60,000 bases of DNA, from positions 27,864,628 through 27,924,627 of the forward strand of contig NC_088305.1 of assembly GCF_032854445.1 (NCBI RefSeq), written 5' to 3'. Both the position numbers and the translations under genes were made by a program. Of this stretch, positions 12,001 to 22,900 are shown piece by piece (within the stretch, counting starts at the first letter, position 1; the number at the start of each line of letters is the position of its first letter). The notes under the pieces were generated by a model. That model was not told where the DNA came from and ran no database searches. It saw nothing but the letters and a program-made list of their open reading frames with translations. The DNA comes from Liolophura sinensis (taxonomy: Eukaryota > Mollusca > Polyplacophora > Chitonida > Chitonidae).

Positions 12001-14198
12001 CTTTTATCTAGTGCTGCTTCACTGAGACAACTCACCAAAGGCAAGTGAGCCGCACCGCCCAAGCCATTGTACGGATACTGGTCAACCGGTCGTTGAACCA
12101 TCATGTATCCCCTTCACGCTGAATGCCAAACAAGGAATTTACAACTTCCTCTTTTAAGGTTTTAGGTGTAACCCTACCCAGGATTGACCTTGGATCTACC
12201 GCCTCTCAACGCAGGCGCTCTACTGTGCTATCGGGTCTGGTCACAAAGAAACTGAAGGCGACACGCACGATGAGCCCTACCCAGCCCTGTGAACTCTAGT
12301 GGAAGTGCTGGCTAGAAATGAGAAATTCAAAGGTGCCAACAACCTTTAATACAATTTTCAACCTTTTTCAACCTCTAAAACACTTTTTCCAGTGAAATTT
12401 ATGCATACAGTCATTATGAAAATGACACTAACATGAAATATCAGTGTCATTAAAGATGCAAGCTTATTATAACAGTGAAAATTACACCCCATAGTTATCT
12501 CTCACAATAATGGTTGCAGAGTCGGTTGAGAAGGTTGAAGAATTAGGGTATGTCTAAATTATGTTTGAGGAGGCCCATGTATGGACATTACACCCATGTA
12601 TAAAGACAAAGCTGACTGGCTACCTCATAAGGAATCAAAACGTGACATGCATTATGAAATTTTATAATTCTTTTTCTTACTATCCATGAATGAATGAATG
12701 AATGAATGAAACCTTTATTTTAAAAGGTCAAATTGAACAATTTGCCCTTCCCACAGGCCGTCAACAAGTACAAACAGGACACACAGTTCCGTTTTGTTTT
12801 GTGTTTTTTTTTACTTTTTTAACATACGGATACATATGGAGTCTCCGTGGCTCAGGGATATATGAGGTTGGTATTTTCTAAGGGTAACTTGGGCTGCCCA
12901 TTTTTCACTCCCAAACTGCAGTGTAGCCTTTTTAAAGGCAAATGTAGCTAAGGTGAAGTCTTAAACACGACAATCAAGTTTCAGAAAAGAACAAGAAATT
13001 TGAGGCAGTATCCCTGAAAAGCATGTATATGTATATAGTTTTGTTTTGGCAAATTCTGTCTGTACTGATGCACCAAAGGTTGGTGGTTTTAGCCCTGGGC
13101 ACTCCAGTTTCTTCCACACATCAAATTGACCAAAAAATCTGTGAGAAATTCTAAAGTGTGGCGTTATAACAACAATAAAAAAACAAAAATAATAATAAAT
13201 GGAAAATCCCATCCCTAAAGTGGCATACCTAGTCTGTCTAGACCAGGATATTTTCTTAAATTCCAATAAATTCACAAGACGTCAAACAAGGTCATAAACA
13301 GGTTGAAAATGAATTTCGTAAGCATCTGATCTATTGTGGTTTGGTGTAATCTGGGCAAACCCAAACCACGATCTAAAACAGGTTCCTGAGTGGTCCACAG
13401 CTTTTTGTGTCTGTATCAGTGTTCATGTTTTTATGGAGTAAGACGATCTCTTACAAATCCTCCATTTTTCTCTGACCGTGAATAAATACCCCACCGGAGA
13501 CATTTGAACTCCTATTTGCCAACAATATGTTAATCCTTAAAAGAGAACAAAGCATAAAAATGATGCCAAAATCAGATGAAAGAGCGTCAAAACTAATTTG
13601 CAAATATGATCTTTAATGTTTTGTTGGATTTTTTTCTTTCAAGAGAAAAGGGTATTTGAAAACATTTTTCATATGGTGGGTATTTGGGACCAACTTTTGG
13701 TATTTATTACTGTTGCATAATAATGCCTTAAATAAGGATGTGATGCTTGTCTAATAAATTTATTTAAATGTAAATTTGGTGTTAATCAAGACACAACAAT
13801 ACTTTCAAAATATGACAAAACAAAACCTTCTGTACTTTGGAAGCAAAAAGGCTGACTACATGTACTTTGTGTACAGACAATTTGAAATCTTTGGGACTTT
13901 AAGCCACAGTTTAGCCACTGCAAACTGTGTTTGAACTAACGGCCAACCATACAGGTACAGGCTGAAATATCCAGTAAAGTTTCACACCAAAGGTTCAGTC
14001 AGAAGATGACAATTTTTTAAGCTCAAAAAAAATTTATTTTTAAACTTACCTCACTTCTCTCTGATTGGCTGCTGAGATGAGGTCAAATTTCTGACAGTAC
14101 TTCTGTCGGCACACAAACACCAGGGCCACCAGCGAAGCTACGAAGATCGTAGCTAGAATGCCTATTGCAACTGCTACTACAGTATCCATGGTTTCCAT
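4399..14198 (-). CDS. TMEM98: TMEM98 orthologue, complete five-exon coding region
   Basis: Joined exons 14198-14050, 7908-7771, 7070-6861, 5759-5639 and 4572-4399 give 792 nt (263 codons plus stop) with every junction GT-AG and in phase. The product resembles vertebrate TMEM98 along its length: an N-terminal signal-anchor (about residues 8-30), then a CRQKYC motif, VTNPNLEEIL, CIAILKTCHQLTE, KRVSPRVDEVV, MYPPLD and GGLDWIDQSL, all aligning with the human protein (226 aa). The extra length is mainly an Asn-rich, Ser-rich C-terminus. In mammals TMEM98 is a single-pass endoplasmic reticulum/plasma membrane protein that binds MYRF and blocks its self-cleavage, and human variants cause nanophthalmos; the mollusc function is inferred. 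Two in-frame ATGs lie at 14198 and 14189, and a TGA in frame upstream closes the frame, so translation starts at one of them. Upstream untranslated exons were not identified. Confidence 0.93.
5639..5759 (-). CDS. TMEM98: TMEM98 coding exon 4
   Basis: 121 nt after acceptor TTGTTGTTGTAG, coding CSALVLLVSHLVLITKHACH and then GGLDWIDQSLADVEDHLV, matching human ALLLSVSHLVLVTRNACHL and GGLDWIDQSL. It ends in phase 0 at donor GTAAGTTG. A degenerate second copy of its 5' part, acceptor included, lies about 100 bp upstream (5796-5879). Confidence 0.92.
5796..5879 (-). pseudogene. degenerate partial duplicate of TMEM98 exon 4
   Basis: Aligns with 5688-5777 (exon 4 5' part plus its intron edge), sharing ACACCTACAACAACA and GACTGACCAA with small indels. 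On the minus strand it keeps a branch/acceptor-like TGTTGTTGTAG and reads CTALLVSHLVLVK then TAA (5818-5816), so after 13 codons the frame closes. The 3' half of exon 4 and its donor are missing. It is most likely a dead tandem copy; use as an alternative acceptor that would truncate TMEM98 cannot be excluded. Confidence 0.75.
6003..6039. repeat. (GA)n microsatellite
   Basis: About 16 GA dinucleotides with one interruption near the start, inside TMEM98 intron 3, directly before the exon-derived tandem array. Confidence 0.95.
6076..6858. repeat. tandem array derived from TMEM98 exon 3 end
   Basis: About ten units of roughly 60-100 bp, each with GTACATGGATTTTCACAACA, a variable (GACA)n tract, then CATACCTAGCCTCCAGAAG and TCTAGCATCCAG. 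The last two blocks are the reverse complement of the end of exon 3 plus its donor (CTGGATGCTAGACTTCTGG, AGGCTAG|GTATG), and the first resembles the next exon bases (GATACATGCACTTGACC). Several units, such as those at about 6406 and 6671, keep a GTATGA-type donor. Open frames through the array are repeat artefacts. Confidence 0.88.
6861..7070 (-). CDS. TMEM98: TMEM98 coding exon 3
   Basis: 210 nt after acceptor TTTCTGGCAG. It codes the best-conserved part of the protein (HCIAILKTCHQLTERLVGMT, then KRVSPRVDEVVKCMYPPLDA and RLLEAR). The donor is CTAG|GTATGACG, a GTATG-type site. The terminal 60 or so bases of this exon together with the donor are the evident source of the repeat array that starts immediately downstream in intron 3 (6076-6858). 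Confidence 0.93.
7362..7675. mobile_element. MITE-like repeat, family C
   Basis: Shares CACAGTTTGCTTGATTCTGA, CTTATCAGAAAAAATT and GGCATCAAAAGCAC with copies at 46570-46765 and 50700-50905. No coding capacity. Lies in TMEM98 intron 2-3. Boundaries are approximate because the terminal repeats are degenerate. Confidence 0.6.
7771..7908 (-). CDS. TMEM98: TMEM98 coding exon 2
   Basis: 138 nt between an acceptor TTCATTTTGCAG and a donor GTAAGATT. It codes RPDVQLINSMETGNSEQ through VTNPNLEEILKDERWVDDA, matching the human segment with VVITNPHIEAIL and NEDWIEDASG. It enters in phase 2 and leaves in phase 2, fitting exons 1 and 3. Confidence 0.92.
8031..8147 (+). mobile_element. SINE family A, 3' fragment
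   Basis: Contains GTTTCCTTCCACCATAATT and a diverged AATCTTGAGTATGGC, ending in a (AAAT)n tail. The tRNA-like head is absent. Lies in TMEM98 intron 1. Confidence 0.8.
8200..10295. other. TMEM98 intron 1, repeats only
   Basis: No exon seen. A stretch at about 8440-8690 with TTATATCCGTCTGACCA is shared with 9686-9703, indicating another repeat family. A diverged family B inverted-repeat copy lies at about 9120-9345. Confidence 0.5.
10298..10403 (-). mobile_element. SINE family A, 3' fragment
   Basis: Reads GGTGTTTTACGCCGTACTC then AAGAATATTTCGC and GGCCAGCATTATGGTGGG, the reverse complement of the family's 3' half. Truncated before the tRNA-like head. Confidence 0.8.
10404..11855. other. TMEM98 intron 1, nothing recognised
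   Basis: AT-rich unique-looking sequence. Short ORFs lack motifs and coherent splice sites. Confidence 0.45.
11858..12240 (-). mobile_element. SINE family B, near full length
   Basis: Starts with a GAGTGAGTGAGTGAATG tail (reverse of the ACTC tail), then TTTTAGTCATATGACGATG, and ends with a tRNA-like head containing GGATTGACCTTGGATCTACC and a degenerate TCTACTGTGCTATC. Same family as 59423-59788 (plus) and 52641-52862 (minus). Confidence 0.85.
12340..12560. mobile_element. MITE-like repeat ending GTTGAAGAATTAGGGTA
   Basis: The right end GGTTGAAGAATTAGGGTA is shared with family A MITEs elsewhere and the left part has CAACCTTTTTCAACC. The internal part also resembles 49860-50013. Diverged and approximate. 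Confidence 0.5.
12561..14049. other. TMEM98 intron 1, nothing recognised
   Basis: A short (GAAT)n run lies at about 12688-12710 and an isolated tRNA-like GTCTCCGTGGCTCAGG at about 12841 may be a SINE head remnant. No exon supported. Confidence 0.45.
14050..14198 (-). CDS. TMEM98: TMEM98 coding exon 1 (signal anchor)
   Basis: Codes METMDTVVAVAIGILATIF and onward to residue 49, with a hydrophobic stretch of about 22 residues followed by the conserved CRQKYC. It ends in phase 2 at a strong donor (GTAAGT, 14049 downward). The second ATG (14189) gives MDTVV, closer to the human start METVV; the first (14198) adds three residues. An in-frame TGA lies 15 nt before the first ATG. Confidence 0.92.
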
Positions 14199-14609
14199 GG
14201 AAACACAGCACGTTCACTTATACATTGGTCACCTGGCTGGCGCTTACAGTCAGTACTAAGGGAGGTAAATCTGGAAGGAAAGTGAAAACGAAAGTAAATG
14301 TAATTTAATAGTAGCCACCATGGGATCCAAAGAAGCCACCTGCATCAATAAATAGTGATTCAATCATCAGGGATCATCCATGTGGCAATAAACTTGATGG
14401 CTGTCAAATAAAGTAAATATTTTTGAGAACCGTGTAAAACGTCATTAAAATAAAATAAATGGATAGTGATGACTCCCAGTATTCACATGCCTTTTCATAT
14501 GGAAGAATTTGCCACTGAATAATTTCTGTAATGAGACATGCATTTCAGAGAAAAAATACAATTTTCTGGGTACATGTGACTGATTGGTGTTTAATAATGT
14601 CCTCAAGAG

Positions 14610-14820
14610 TACCCTAAATGACCATAAATTTCGTTCATGACTAACTTGCCCATTTTTCCTGACTACTGATTTTAGATTGATGTTTTGAGGTTTGCTAGGA
14701 ACATGGGGTGATATTCTACTGGAAAATTGTAAGTTTGAGCACCAAAAATAAGATTTTGTGACATTTATTTGCCTCTAAATATGCACTTTTGTGGATGAAA
14801 TTTTAGATCATTTAGGGTAT
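14610..14820. mobile_element. MITE-like element, family B
   Basis: Begins TACCCTAAATGACC and ends GATCATTTAGGGTAT, an imperfect inverted repeat of about 25 bp. Interior landmarks AACTTGCCCATTTTTCCTG and TGACATTTATTTGCCTCT recur at 23307-23527, 56101-56308 and inverted at about 45001-45190. About 210 bp, no ORF. Confidence 0.75.
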
Positions 14821-15349
14821 ATAACTCCTACAAAAACATTAGTGGAGGACACCAGAGGGGCCGCAGTCAGTCAGCAGCCTTTGGGAAGTAACTGACATAC
14901 ACACACACACACAGAGCGAGCTCAACATCTATGATATTGGTATTAAGAAATGAAGTTTCATAAATGTCATGTATGGCCACCTAACTAGCCCTGTCAACCA
15001 TTTACTGTCTACCAACAAGGTCCCCATAACAATGTCAGCAGGCGAATACCAGAGGTTACATGTATAGACTATCATCGGACACGACAGATACACTCAAGAC
15101 AATAATAACATTACCTGTGTACTGTTATATATAATAATAACACAGTTCATGTATCATAAAAATAACTCCAGCCACCAATATTTTCTCACCGGAATTTCAA
15201 CATATCAAGTTGTACAGCAAACCACAGCTGCCTAAACAAAGCTCAGCTCTGTTGAGACATATCACAAGAACAATAAAACCACAACATCATAGCAGGATGT
15301 TCATGCACAGCTTAAGGATGTATTTGGATAGAATATATGTGAGTAATTC

Positions 15350-16408
15350 AGTACATGTGCACGTCCATGTGGGATGCCTAATGTACATGTATGTGTACAA
15401 ATCCATGTGGGACCTCTAATGTATGTGTACAAATCCATGTGGCACGCCTCATGTACGTGTACAAATCCATGTGGCACGCCTAATGTGCGTGTACAAATCC
15501 ATGTGGCACGCCTAATGTACGTGTACAAATCCATGTGGGACGCCTAATGTACGTGTACAAATCCATGTGGCACCCATAATGTATGTGTACAAATCCATGT
15601 GGCACCTCTAATGTACATGTACAAATCCATGTGGGACCCCTAATGTACATGTACAAATCCATGTGGCATGCCTCATGTACATGTACAAATCCATGTGGCA
15701 CGCCTCATGTACATGTACAAATTCATGTGGCACCCCTAATGTATGTGTACAAATCCATGTGGCACCCCTAATGTATGTGTACAAATCCATGTGGCATGCC
15801 TCATGTACATATACAAATCCATGTGGCACACCTCATGTACATGTACAAATCCATGTGGCATGCCTCATGTACATGTACAAATCCATGTGGCACGCCTCAT
15901 GTACGTGTACAAATCCATGTGGCACGCCTAATGTATGTGTACAAATCCATGTGGCACCCCTGATGTACATGTACAAATCCATGTGGCATGCCTAATGTAT
16001 GTGTACAAATCCATGTGGCATGCCTAATGTACGTGTACAAATCCATGTGGGACCCCTAATGTACGTGTACAAATCCATGTGGGACCCCTAATGTATGTGT
16101 ACAAATCCATGTGGCACCCCTAATGTATGTGTACAAATCCATGTGGGACCCCTAATGTACGTGTACAAATCCATGTGGCACGCCTAATGTACATGTAAAA
16201 ATCCATGTGGGACGCCTAATGTAAGTGTAACAATCCATGTGACATGCCTAATGTATGTGTACAAATCCATGTGGCACCCCTGATGTACATGTACAAATCC
16301 ATGTGGCACCCCTAATGTACATGTAAAAATCCATGTGGGACGCCTAATGTAAGTGTAACAATCCATGTGACATGCCTAATGTACATGTACAAATCCATGT
16401 GGCATGCA
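15350..16408. repeat. 32-bp minisatellite, about 33 units
   Basis: Unit GTACAAATCCATGTGG, C/G-A-C/T GCCTAATGTA, then C/T GT GT. Many units contain the palindrome TGTACATGTACA. Period 32 is not divisible by three, so open frames arise in all phases on both strands without being genes. A higher-order 128-bp repeat is visible: the rare variant pair (GTAAAAATCC, then GTAAGTGTAACAATCC) occurs at about 16195 and again at about 16323. Lies upstream of TMEM98 exon 1. Confidence 0.95.
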
Positions 16409-16521
16409 AGTACAGTCCATAAAAAAAACAGCCTCTCTCGTCATATGTATATGGTATCGCGTACACATGCCCAGTAAAAATTATCCATTTGTCCGTCTCT
16501 AACTGAAGCAAAAAATCAACA

Positions 16522-16812
16522 GTGTCGCATTGTGGCAATACTTAGACGGAGCTAAGCCTCCTTAAAAGAAAGCAAGATTAACTGACAATCAATTAAGCCG
16601 AATACATTCTAATTAGGTATTTCTAATTAACATGTTTGAAAAAGTATTAGAACTGTAATAATTGTTAACAAATTTATAACTGTAACACATGCTACATTAA
16701 TAAATGACTTACATGGGTTTTATATTCCATGGTATTTATTTTCGCAGAAATGTGTTTGGCGCGAAATCCACGAATGTTAGTACCACACGAATGAAAAGGC
16801 ATTTACAGTATT
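16522..16812. repeat. dispersed repeat of about 290 bp, copy 1
   Basis: Nearly identical to 22901-23193: TCGCATTGTGGC, CCTCCTTAAAAGAAAGCAAG, CATTCTAATTAGGTATTTC and GGCATTTACAGTAT match in order. No ORF or terminal repeats obvious; family unknown. Confidence 0.85.
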
Positions 16813-16930
16813 TGGTATAAAGCACCTGTTTACTTTTTCAAAATTATACTTATTCAGTATAATTAAGTACATTATTTAGTATATCTATTTTTTAAAACAT
16901 ATTTAAAATGTTTACAATGTGTTCCTTTAA

Positions 16931-17385
16931 GCCTGGCTCACACGGACAGCATTTGAAAATCAGATTTTCAGAACCCTGTGTCAAATAATCTGGAACATTG
17001 GTTAACCATACACTAGCAACATTTGTTGTCCATCTTTAAAGATTCCAGGTCCCATGGTGCATTTCAGGTCATGTGACCCTAAATAGTTGTGTCACAGCTT
17101 CCATTTTGTATGCACTCGAATGCCATTTCCATAGAAGTTGGTTAATGTAGACGCCAACGATCTCACAAGATCCAGATTGCCCGCAGACGAGCGAAATCTT
17201 GTACTCGGCTCATTTTGTTTCTGAAGTTTTTGTTGCAGAAAATTAAACAAGCTAAATCTTTGGATCAAGTGTTCCAGGCTCAGGAATTCTTGTTGTGGTG
17301 ACCCGCAGACGAGTCAAGGATTTTTAGTTGTCTGGATCAAGAAATCTCGTTTTTCGACAACAAATGTTGTCCGTGTGCGCTGGGC
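16931..17385. mobile_element. TTAA-flanked MITE (piggyBac-like signature)
   Basis: Terminal inverted repeats GCCTGGCTCACACGGACAG and, read from the other end, GCCCAGCGCACACGGACAA match over roughly 24 of 27 positions. TTAA flanks both ends (16927-16930 and 17386-17389), as expected for a piggyBac-type target duplication. About 455 bp with no transposase frame, so non-autonomous. Confidence 0.8.
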
Positions 17386-17389
17386 TTAA

Positions 17390-20300
17390 CATGTTAATGC
17401 AAGACTAGATGAGGTTTTCTAATTTGAGTACCATGTACCCTCTTTTGAATCCCTTAATTTGGGCCTACATTTATGCTGCAAAAGTGCTGAAATATATCTT
17501 AATTTAGAGTTAGTATGCAACTTGCTACCAAGGAACTGAAAAATGAATATAATGCTGTATTAATATACACTTCATTTTATTTTCATTTATTTCTATCATT
17601 TTTATCAAAATATTTAAACACAAGATCTTCACAATTTCAGTGTCTCTTTACGTTAGACATTTTGAGAGCACTGGCCATTCGAGATATGGGAAAAATCACC
17701 TGCATCAAAATGTTGACGTCAAAAATAATGAGTTGTTTTTCAAGGTCGTTCTGAGTTTTTTTCACATCTAACTGCCCTGTAATAGTGCCATATTGTGTTT
17801 TTTAAAATATCTAACTACCCAAGGCCAAAGTTAAAGAATTGTTTCTTGATGTTACAAATCCTTTATAACAAAACAGGGTAGGTAAATCTTTTGTTTTTTT
17901 TTTTGCATAAGGGAAGAACAATCATAAAATCCTGCTCAAATGATTGATCACAATTAAACTTTCTCAACACTGATCAGAACGTAGTACTAAGTTATGTCAC
18001 CCAATATATGGCAATTCTCAAAATAAATTTTCTTAGATCTTTACAATAAAACTAACAAGTAAACATTATTTAAGCATTTTAACGAGTACAATTTAATCAA
18101 CAGTTTGTGTGAGCATTTTCAGGTCCTGTACAAAGAGGGCGAGAGAGGATTATGTCCACGTTTTGTCAGTGTTGTAAATATAAAAATCAACAAGGTTATA
18201 ATTCTCCTCCATGAGGTCAGCTTTGCTCAATAGCCGGAGAGGAAATTTTATATCTTTTATAGCGCCTGTCACCTGTAAACAGAATGAAACTTCAAACAAT
18301 GGGTGAAATGGGTTATCATCTGCGCCGGTAACTCGGTAGAGTTTCCGCTTAGGAGCAATGAGATCCACCTTTAATCCAGTCAACTATTTATATAAGTGAC
18401 ATAATACATAAATAATATCAAATGTAATTTAATGATTAATATTTTAATTAACACTATTTCCTTGTTAACATTAATCAAACAATATTATTAAAAACAGTAC
18501 ATACATGTATAGATGAATCCCTACACATGTGAACAGTTTGGGGGTATCAGGGCACAAGCCGACTTCATAAGCTGGACATAAACATGTACAGTGTATCTAC
18601 CTTAAGCTTCACCATGCGTAACTATACAAGTGTTTATTTCCTCCCCAAGTAGAATACTGAGGACTTTACACATACGATGACAGTACTGATAGTAGAAGTC
18701 TGTCCTACGCACATGTAGTACATGGACGACTCCACACGTGGACACGGGAATGTTTGAAGTCTCACCAGAGATCTCGGAACCATGCCACCCTACTGCTTCA
18801 CACAAAACCCAGACAAAGTACTAGTTGAAAGGAAGAGCTACATACGGTGCACTTCCTCTGTTATCCTAAAAGTGTGTGTCGAGGGGGGAGGAGGGAGGTG
18901 GGGGGGGGGGGATTTTACCCCTGTAACCAGAGCTATGAGAATGCTTGAATTCCTTTTAAAAAGTCACATTCAACCTCATTGTTTTATCTGAATGGAATAC
19001 ACATTGCTTAAATGATGAAAATGGAATCCCACAAATCTGTTCACTTTTATATAGTATTAAAACCTTTCACCTGCAACCCTAGATTTGGACTACCTTCTGA
19101 TGGACTCTCCATTTAAATTGCGGTAAAAAAACCATTAAAGTGATAAACATAGAATCCCCAAAACCTGATTACTGTTATAGGCATCAAAACCACTGAAACA
19201 ACTTCCTTGTGGTTCATGCACTAGATTTGGACTGATTCTGGTGCATTCTTACAAACCAATTTCTGACCCCTGTAACAAAAAAAAGAGCTCTGACATGCTC
19301 TTTGTAAATGTGATACAAATACACATTTACATATTAGATAAACCAAATCATTTACTGCAGTCACTCTCAAAAACATGATGGTTGTTCTCTCTACACCACA
19401 AAGTCAAAGGGTCAAAGTTAAAAAGATAAGTGAAACAACTGACTTTGACTTCTGAAACAATAGTCAAAATTTGAAACACTTCCAACTCAGTCTGGCAATT
19501 TAGATGAAATGCTTGATAAATCTGTTAGGATCTATGTTTTTTTTCATGGAGTAATGACACCTACTGCACACATGTACACAATGTACTGTACTGTGACCTA
19601 CTGTCCACAAGATCCATGTAATACCATGTTATCTTCTTGATATTACATCTTTTCAACGGTCAAAAAACTAGACTGAAACATTATTTAATATTACAATAAA
19701 ATAGATACAATGAAACTTACAGTTTCTACAGTGCCCACAGTGTACATTAAACTAAAGTTTAATTATAGACACTTACCAATTCTGTGATTGGCTCAGTTTC
19801 CTCTTGTGGGTACATTTACAGTGTACATTACTTAAGTTTAAATTCATAGATTATTTATAGACAGCTGCCTATTTTGTGAAGGGAAGGAAAAAACAGATCA
19901 ATTCCCTAGTCCAGACCAAAGTGTTTAACAAGAGTGTGCAGAGTCATCCGTAACGCATTCTTCAGGCCATTTTGACAAAACTTTTTAATCACCTACATAC
20001 TTTTTCAACGGGAAAGACGATGTATAGGATGTAGCACTATACAGCACCAACATTTACAAGAAATATTAAAAAGACATATTGCCGACAGCTAAAAATTTGT
20101 GCTGCTACTTTTAACGTCATCTACATGAAATTAAGACTTTCAGATGTCTACTAACATCTTTGAGTGGACAATCTAATGTTCAGTTTTTTCTGGGGTTTCC
20201 CTTCGGCCATTTGCTCACTCCAGTCGCTAAATGACCAAAGACTGACTTTTTTGACTGGGTTACTTCTCCTTGTAGTGTAGACGACGGGAGATATTTAGTG

Positions 20301-20390
20301 AAATTCAAATGTAAAACACGGCACTGTAACTATTCAGCCAACCACGTAACTACAGTTCTGCCGTACAGATTGTAGGGAACTATAAATACT
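17390..20390. other. long region without a recognised gene
   Basis: No confident exon. The minus-strand segment 18285-18166 begins after an acceptor-like TTCTGTTTACAG and codes VTGAIKDIKFPLRLLSKADL followed by about 20 residues and a stop; it looks protein-like but no family is recognised. G-rich run at 18882-18911. Confidence 0.4.
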
Positions 20391-20395
20391 TCACA

Positions 20396-20812
20396 AAACA
20401 TGACTGATTATAGAAAGGAAGGTTGTACTTGGTATAGCAGATTTATAAAACATGGCCGATTACAGAAAGGAAGGTTGTACTTGGTATAGCAGATTTATAA
20501 AACACTGCCGATTACAGAAAGGAAGGTTGTACTTGGTATAGCAGATTTATAAAACATGGCCGATTACAGAAAGGAAGGTTGTACTTGGTATAGCAGATTT
20601 ATAAAACATGGCTGATTACAGAAAGGAAGGTTGTACTTGGTATAGCAGATTTATAAAACAGGGCTGATTACAGAAAGGAAGGTTGTACTTGGTATAGCAG
20701 ATTTATAAAACAGGGCTGATTACAGAAAGGAAGTTTGTACTTGGTATAGCAGATTTATAAAACAGGGCCGATTACAGAAAGGAAGGTTGTACTTGGTATA
20801 GCAGACTTATAA
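20396..20812. repeat. 53-bp minisatellite, about 8 units
   Basis: Unit GAAAGGAAGGTTGTACTTGG, TATAGCAGATTTATAAAACA, TGGCCGATTACA. Copies start at about 20413, 20466, 20519, 20572, 20625 and so on, with variants ATGGCCG, ACTGCCG, AGGGCTG. Very homogeneous, so probably recent. Confidence 0.93.
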
Positions 20813-21307
20813 TTTGCTTTCAAATGTTATATTGTTTACATGTTGGATCCACATGTGAACGTTGCATTGTGGAAATCTCTGCTCAGCGTTATTTGCATGT
20901 TATCTCGTCAGACAGACAGTTTATGCTAGTGATGGCTTTTCCCTTCGTAACTCTCTTAATTGATATTTCCCCAAAATATAAGCCCAGGGAGTTTACTAAG
21001 GAGTCCAATGCAACTTTAGAAGCTGAACCAACTAAAAAATCTGACCTTTTTACAGTATGACGTACATGTACAAGGTTTTGAGAAATAGGTCCCTGGTTTA
21101 CATCAATACATGTAGCTGATCATTATACCTGCTTCATTATAACAGACACTTCAATACTGTTATACATGAAGCATGGTCTTGAATGTGCCTCAAAAATTTT
21201 ACATACAATGTTTCAGTTGCCCAGCGAACTTTTGTTTAGCATTGATTTACAGCCTCATAAACCATGTCATTATTCACGAAAGTCACAATATCATGCTGAT
21301 TTGCTAA

Positions 21308-21387
21308 AGCCACGTTCACGTGGTCGTCGTCATATGACTGAAAAATTGTTGAGTACGACGTTAAACCCCAAGCACTCACTCACTCAC
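21308..21387 (+). mobile_element. SINE family B, 3' fragment
   Basis: CGTCGTCATATGACTGAAAA, TTGTTGAGTACGACGTTAAA and CCCCAAGCACTCACTCACTC match the 3' end of the element at 59423-59788. The open frame that runs through it is not a gene. Confidence 0.85.
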
Positions 21388-21689
21388 ATGGTTGGATCTG
21401 TCATATCAACTCAGCAAATTCTACCAGTGAAGTTATTTTATACGAGGCCAAACTCACATGCTGCGATTCATTGAATTCTAGCTACAAAGTGTACATGTAT
21501 GATTGCACGTTTGTCCTGTTAACCTGCGACTGCTGGTGATCCAATTCATTGTGTCAGGTACACAAATTTTACCATGTGAATGTGGCTTCGAAGTTAACGT
21601 CTAGTATCAGACTGTGTCAATTCGTGTCATGTTACATGCAGATGTATATATGTACATGTATGTGACACATATTGTAAATCTAACACATT

Positions 21690-21888
21690 TTTGTATGTTT
21701 GTAAGGTGTTTATTCAAGCCTTTTCTGAAGGCATTAATCTGTGATGACTGATAAAATCATACTTTTTGTGAAGCCCTGAAACTGGCCAATCCAACCAATG
21801 TAGCTTTGCCTCCATAATCAAATTAAAAGTGTGCACAAAATGAACTGAAAGTTGCTCTTTCAAGCGAAAAAGTTGAAGAATTAGGGTA
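21690..21888. mobile_element. MITE-like element, family A
   Basis: Shares TGTTTATTCAAGCC, GAAGCCCTGAAACTGGCCAA, CTCCATAATCAAATTAAAA and the right end AAGTTGAAGAATTAGGGTA with 44733-44946 and, inverted, 29465-29657. Confidence 0.75.
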
Positions 21889-22002
21889 CTATCAATAGCT
21901 AATAAACTTCATGTAATAATGAAGTTTGTTATCCTCATAAGGATTACTGACACCATATATCTGCGTATCCTATCAGTGAGTCACCATCAAACCCCATGCT
22001 GT

Positions 22003-22210
22003 GAGTTCAAGTTCACAGCCCCATGCTGTGAGTTCAAGTTCAGCTCATGCTGGCTTCCTCTCTAGCCGTGCGTGGGAAGGTCTCCCAGCAACCTGTGGAT
22101 GGTCATGGGTTTCCCTGGGCTCTGCCCGGTTTCCACCCACCCCAAAGCTGGCGGCCGTCGTATAAGTGAAATACTCTTGAGTACGGCGTAAAATACCAAT
22201 CAAATAAAAT
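22003..22210 (+). mobile_element. SINE family A, 5'-truncated
   Basis: Contains GTGAGTTCAAGTTCAGCTC (B-box region), GGCTCTGCCCGGTTTCCACC and ACTCTTGAGTACGGCGTAAA, then a short A-rich tail. A 24-bp piece, CCCATGCTGTGAGTTCAAGT and following bases, is tandemly duplicated at its left edge. Confidence 0.87.
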
Positions 22211-22900
22211 CATTGGGCCCCAACAAAGGGAGATAACCTGCTCAGTAGACACATTAGATGTCTGCAGGATTCCAGAATACTGTAAAATCCCTTTTTATTC
22301 GCAGGCATAAACTTTCGCAGATTTGGTAAGAAGGCACATTCACGGGAATCAACTTTCAAGGATCTTAAGAGAATTTTTCAAAACTGTTCAAAACTGACAA
22401 CTGATCAAACTTCAATACAGAAACGTCAAGTAATAAAACAACTCAAGCATTCAAGTAACAATGTTGTCATTTAAACTTGTCTGTACCTGTAAGATGTGAC
22501 AAAAATTCTATACAATACAGTAACTTGATCAGACAAAGAAAGTTAATCCTCCTAACCTTTTAATCCTTTGAAGACTGTTAGTCTTTATAAGGCGAAGCCC
22601 TTAACTGCTGTGTGAGTAAATATTCGTATCACTCACTCTGGGAGATGACGAAGGATTAAATGTGATATAAATAAATCCCACTGTTTAATTCTCATGCATC
22701 AGCAATGTGAGCGAAATTTTGAGTGAACTGTGATGGATTTGAGTAGATTTCTCAGAAATCATCATTATGAAAAGGAAGTTTGAAGTGCAGAATCCCCGAG
22801 CCATGTACATGTATCTGGTGCATTGAAAAGGTGATCTGACTGGAAGGCAAGTGCATTTGATAAAAAACACAGCCGCGGCAATAAATCAACAACAACAAAG

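Noticed and set aside
15350-16408. CRISPR-like array because of regular short repeats
   Set aside because: No unique spacers: unit and putative spacer are both repeated, and the context is an intron-rich animal genome.
15210-16538. Many overlapping ORFs of 60-110 codons on both strands with Cys/His-rich repeats (CTNPCGTP, GFVHVHEACHM)
   Set aside because: They are translations of the 32-bp minisatellite; a period not divisible by three opens all frames. No start context, splice logic or unique sequence.
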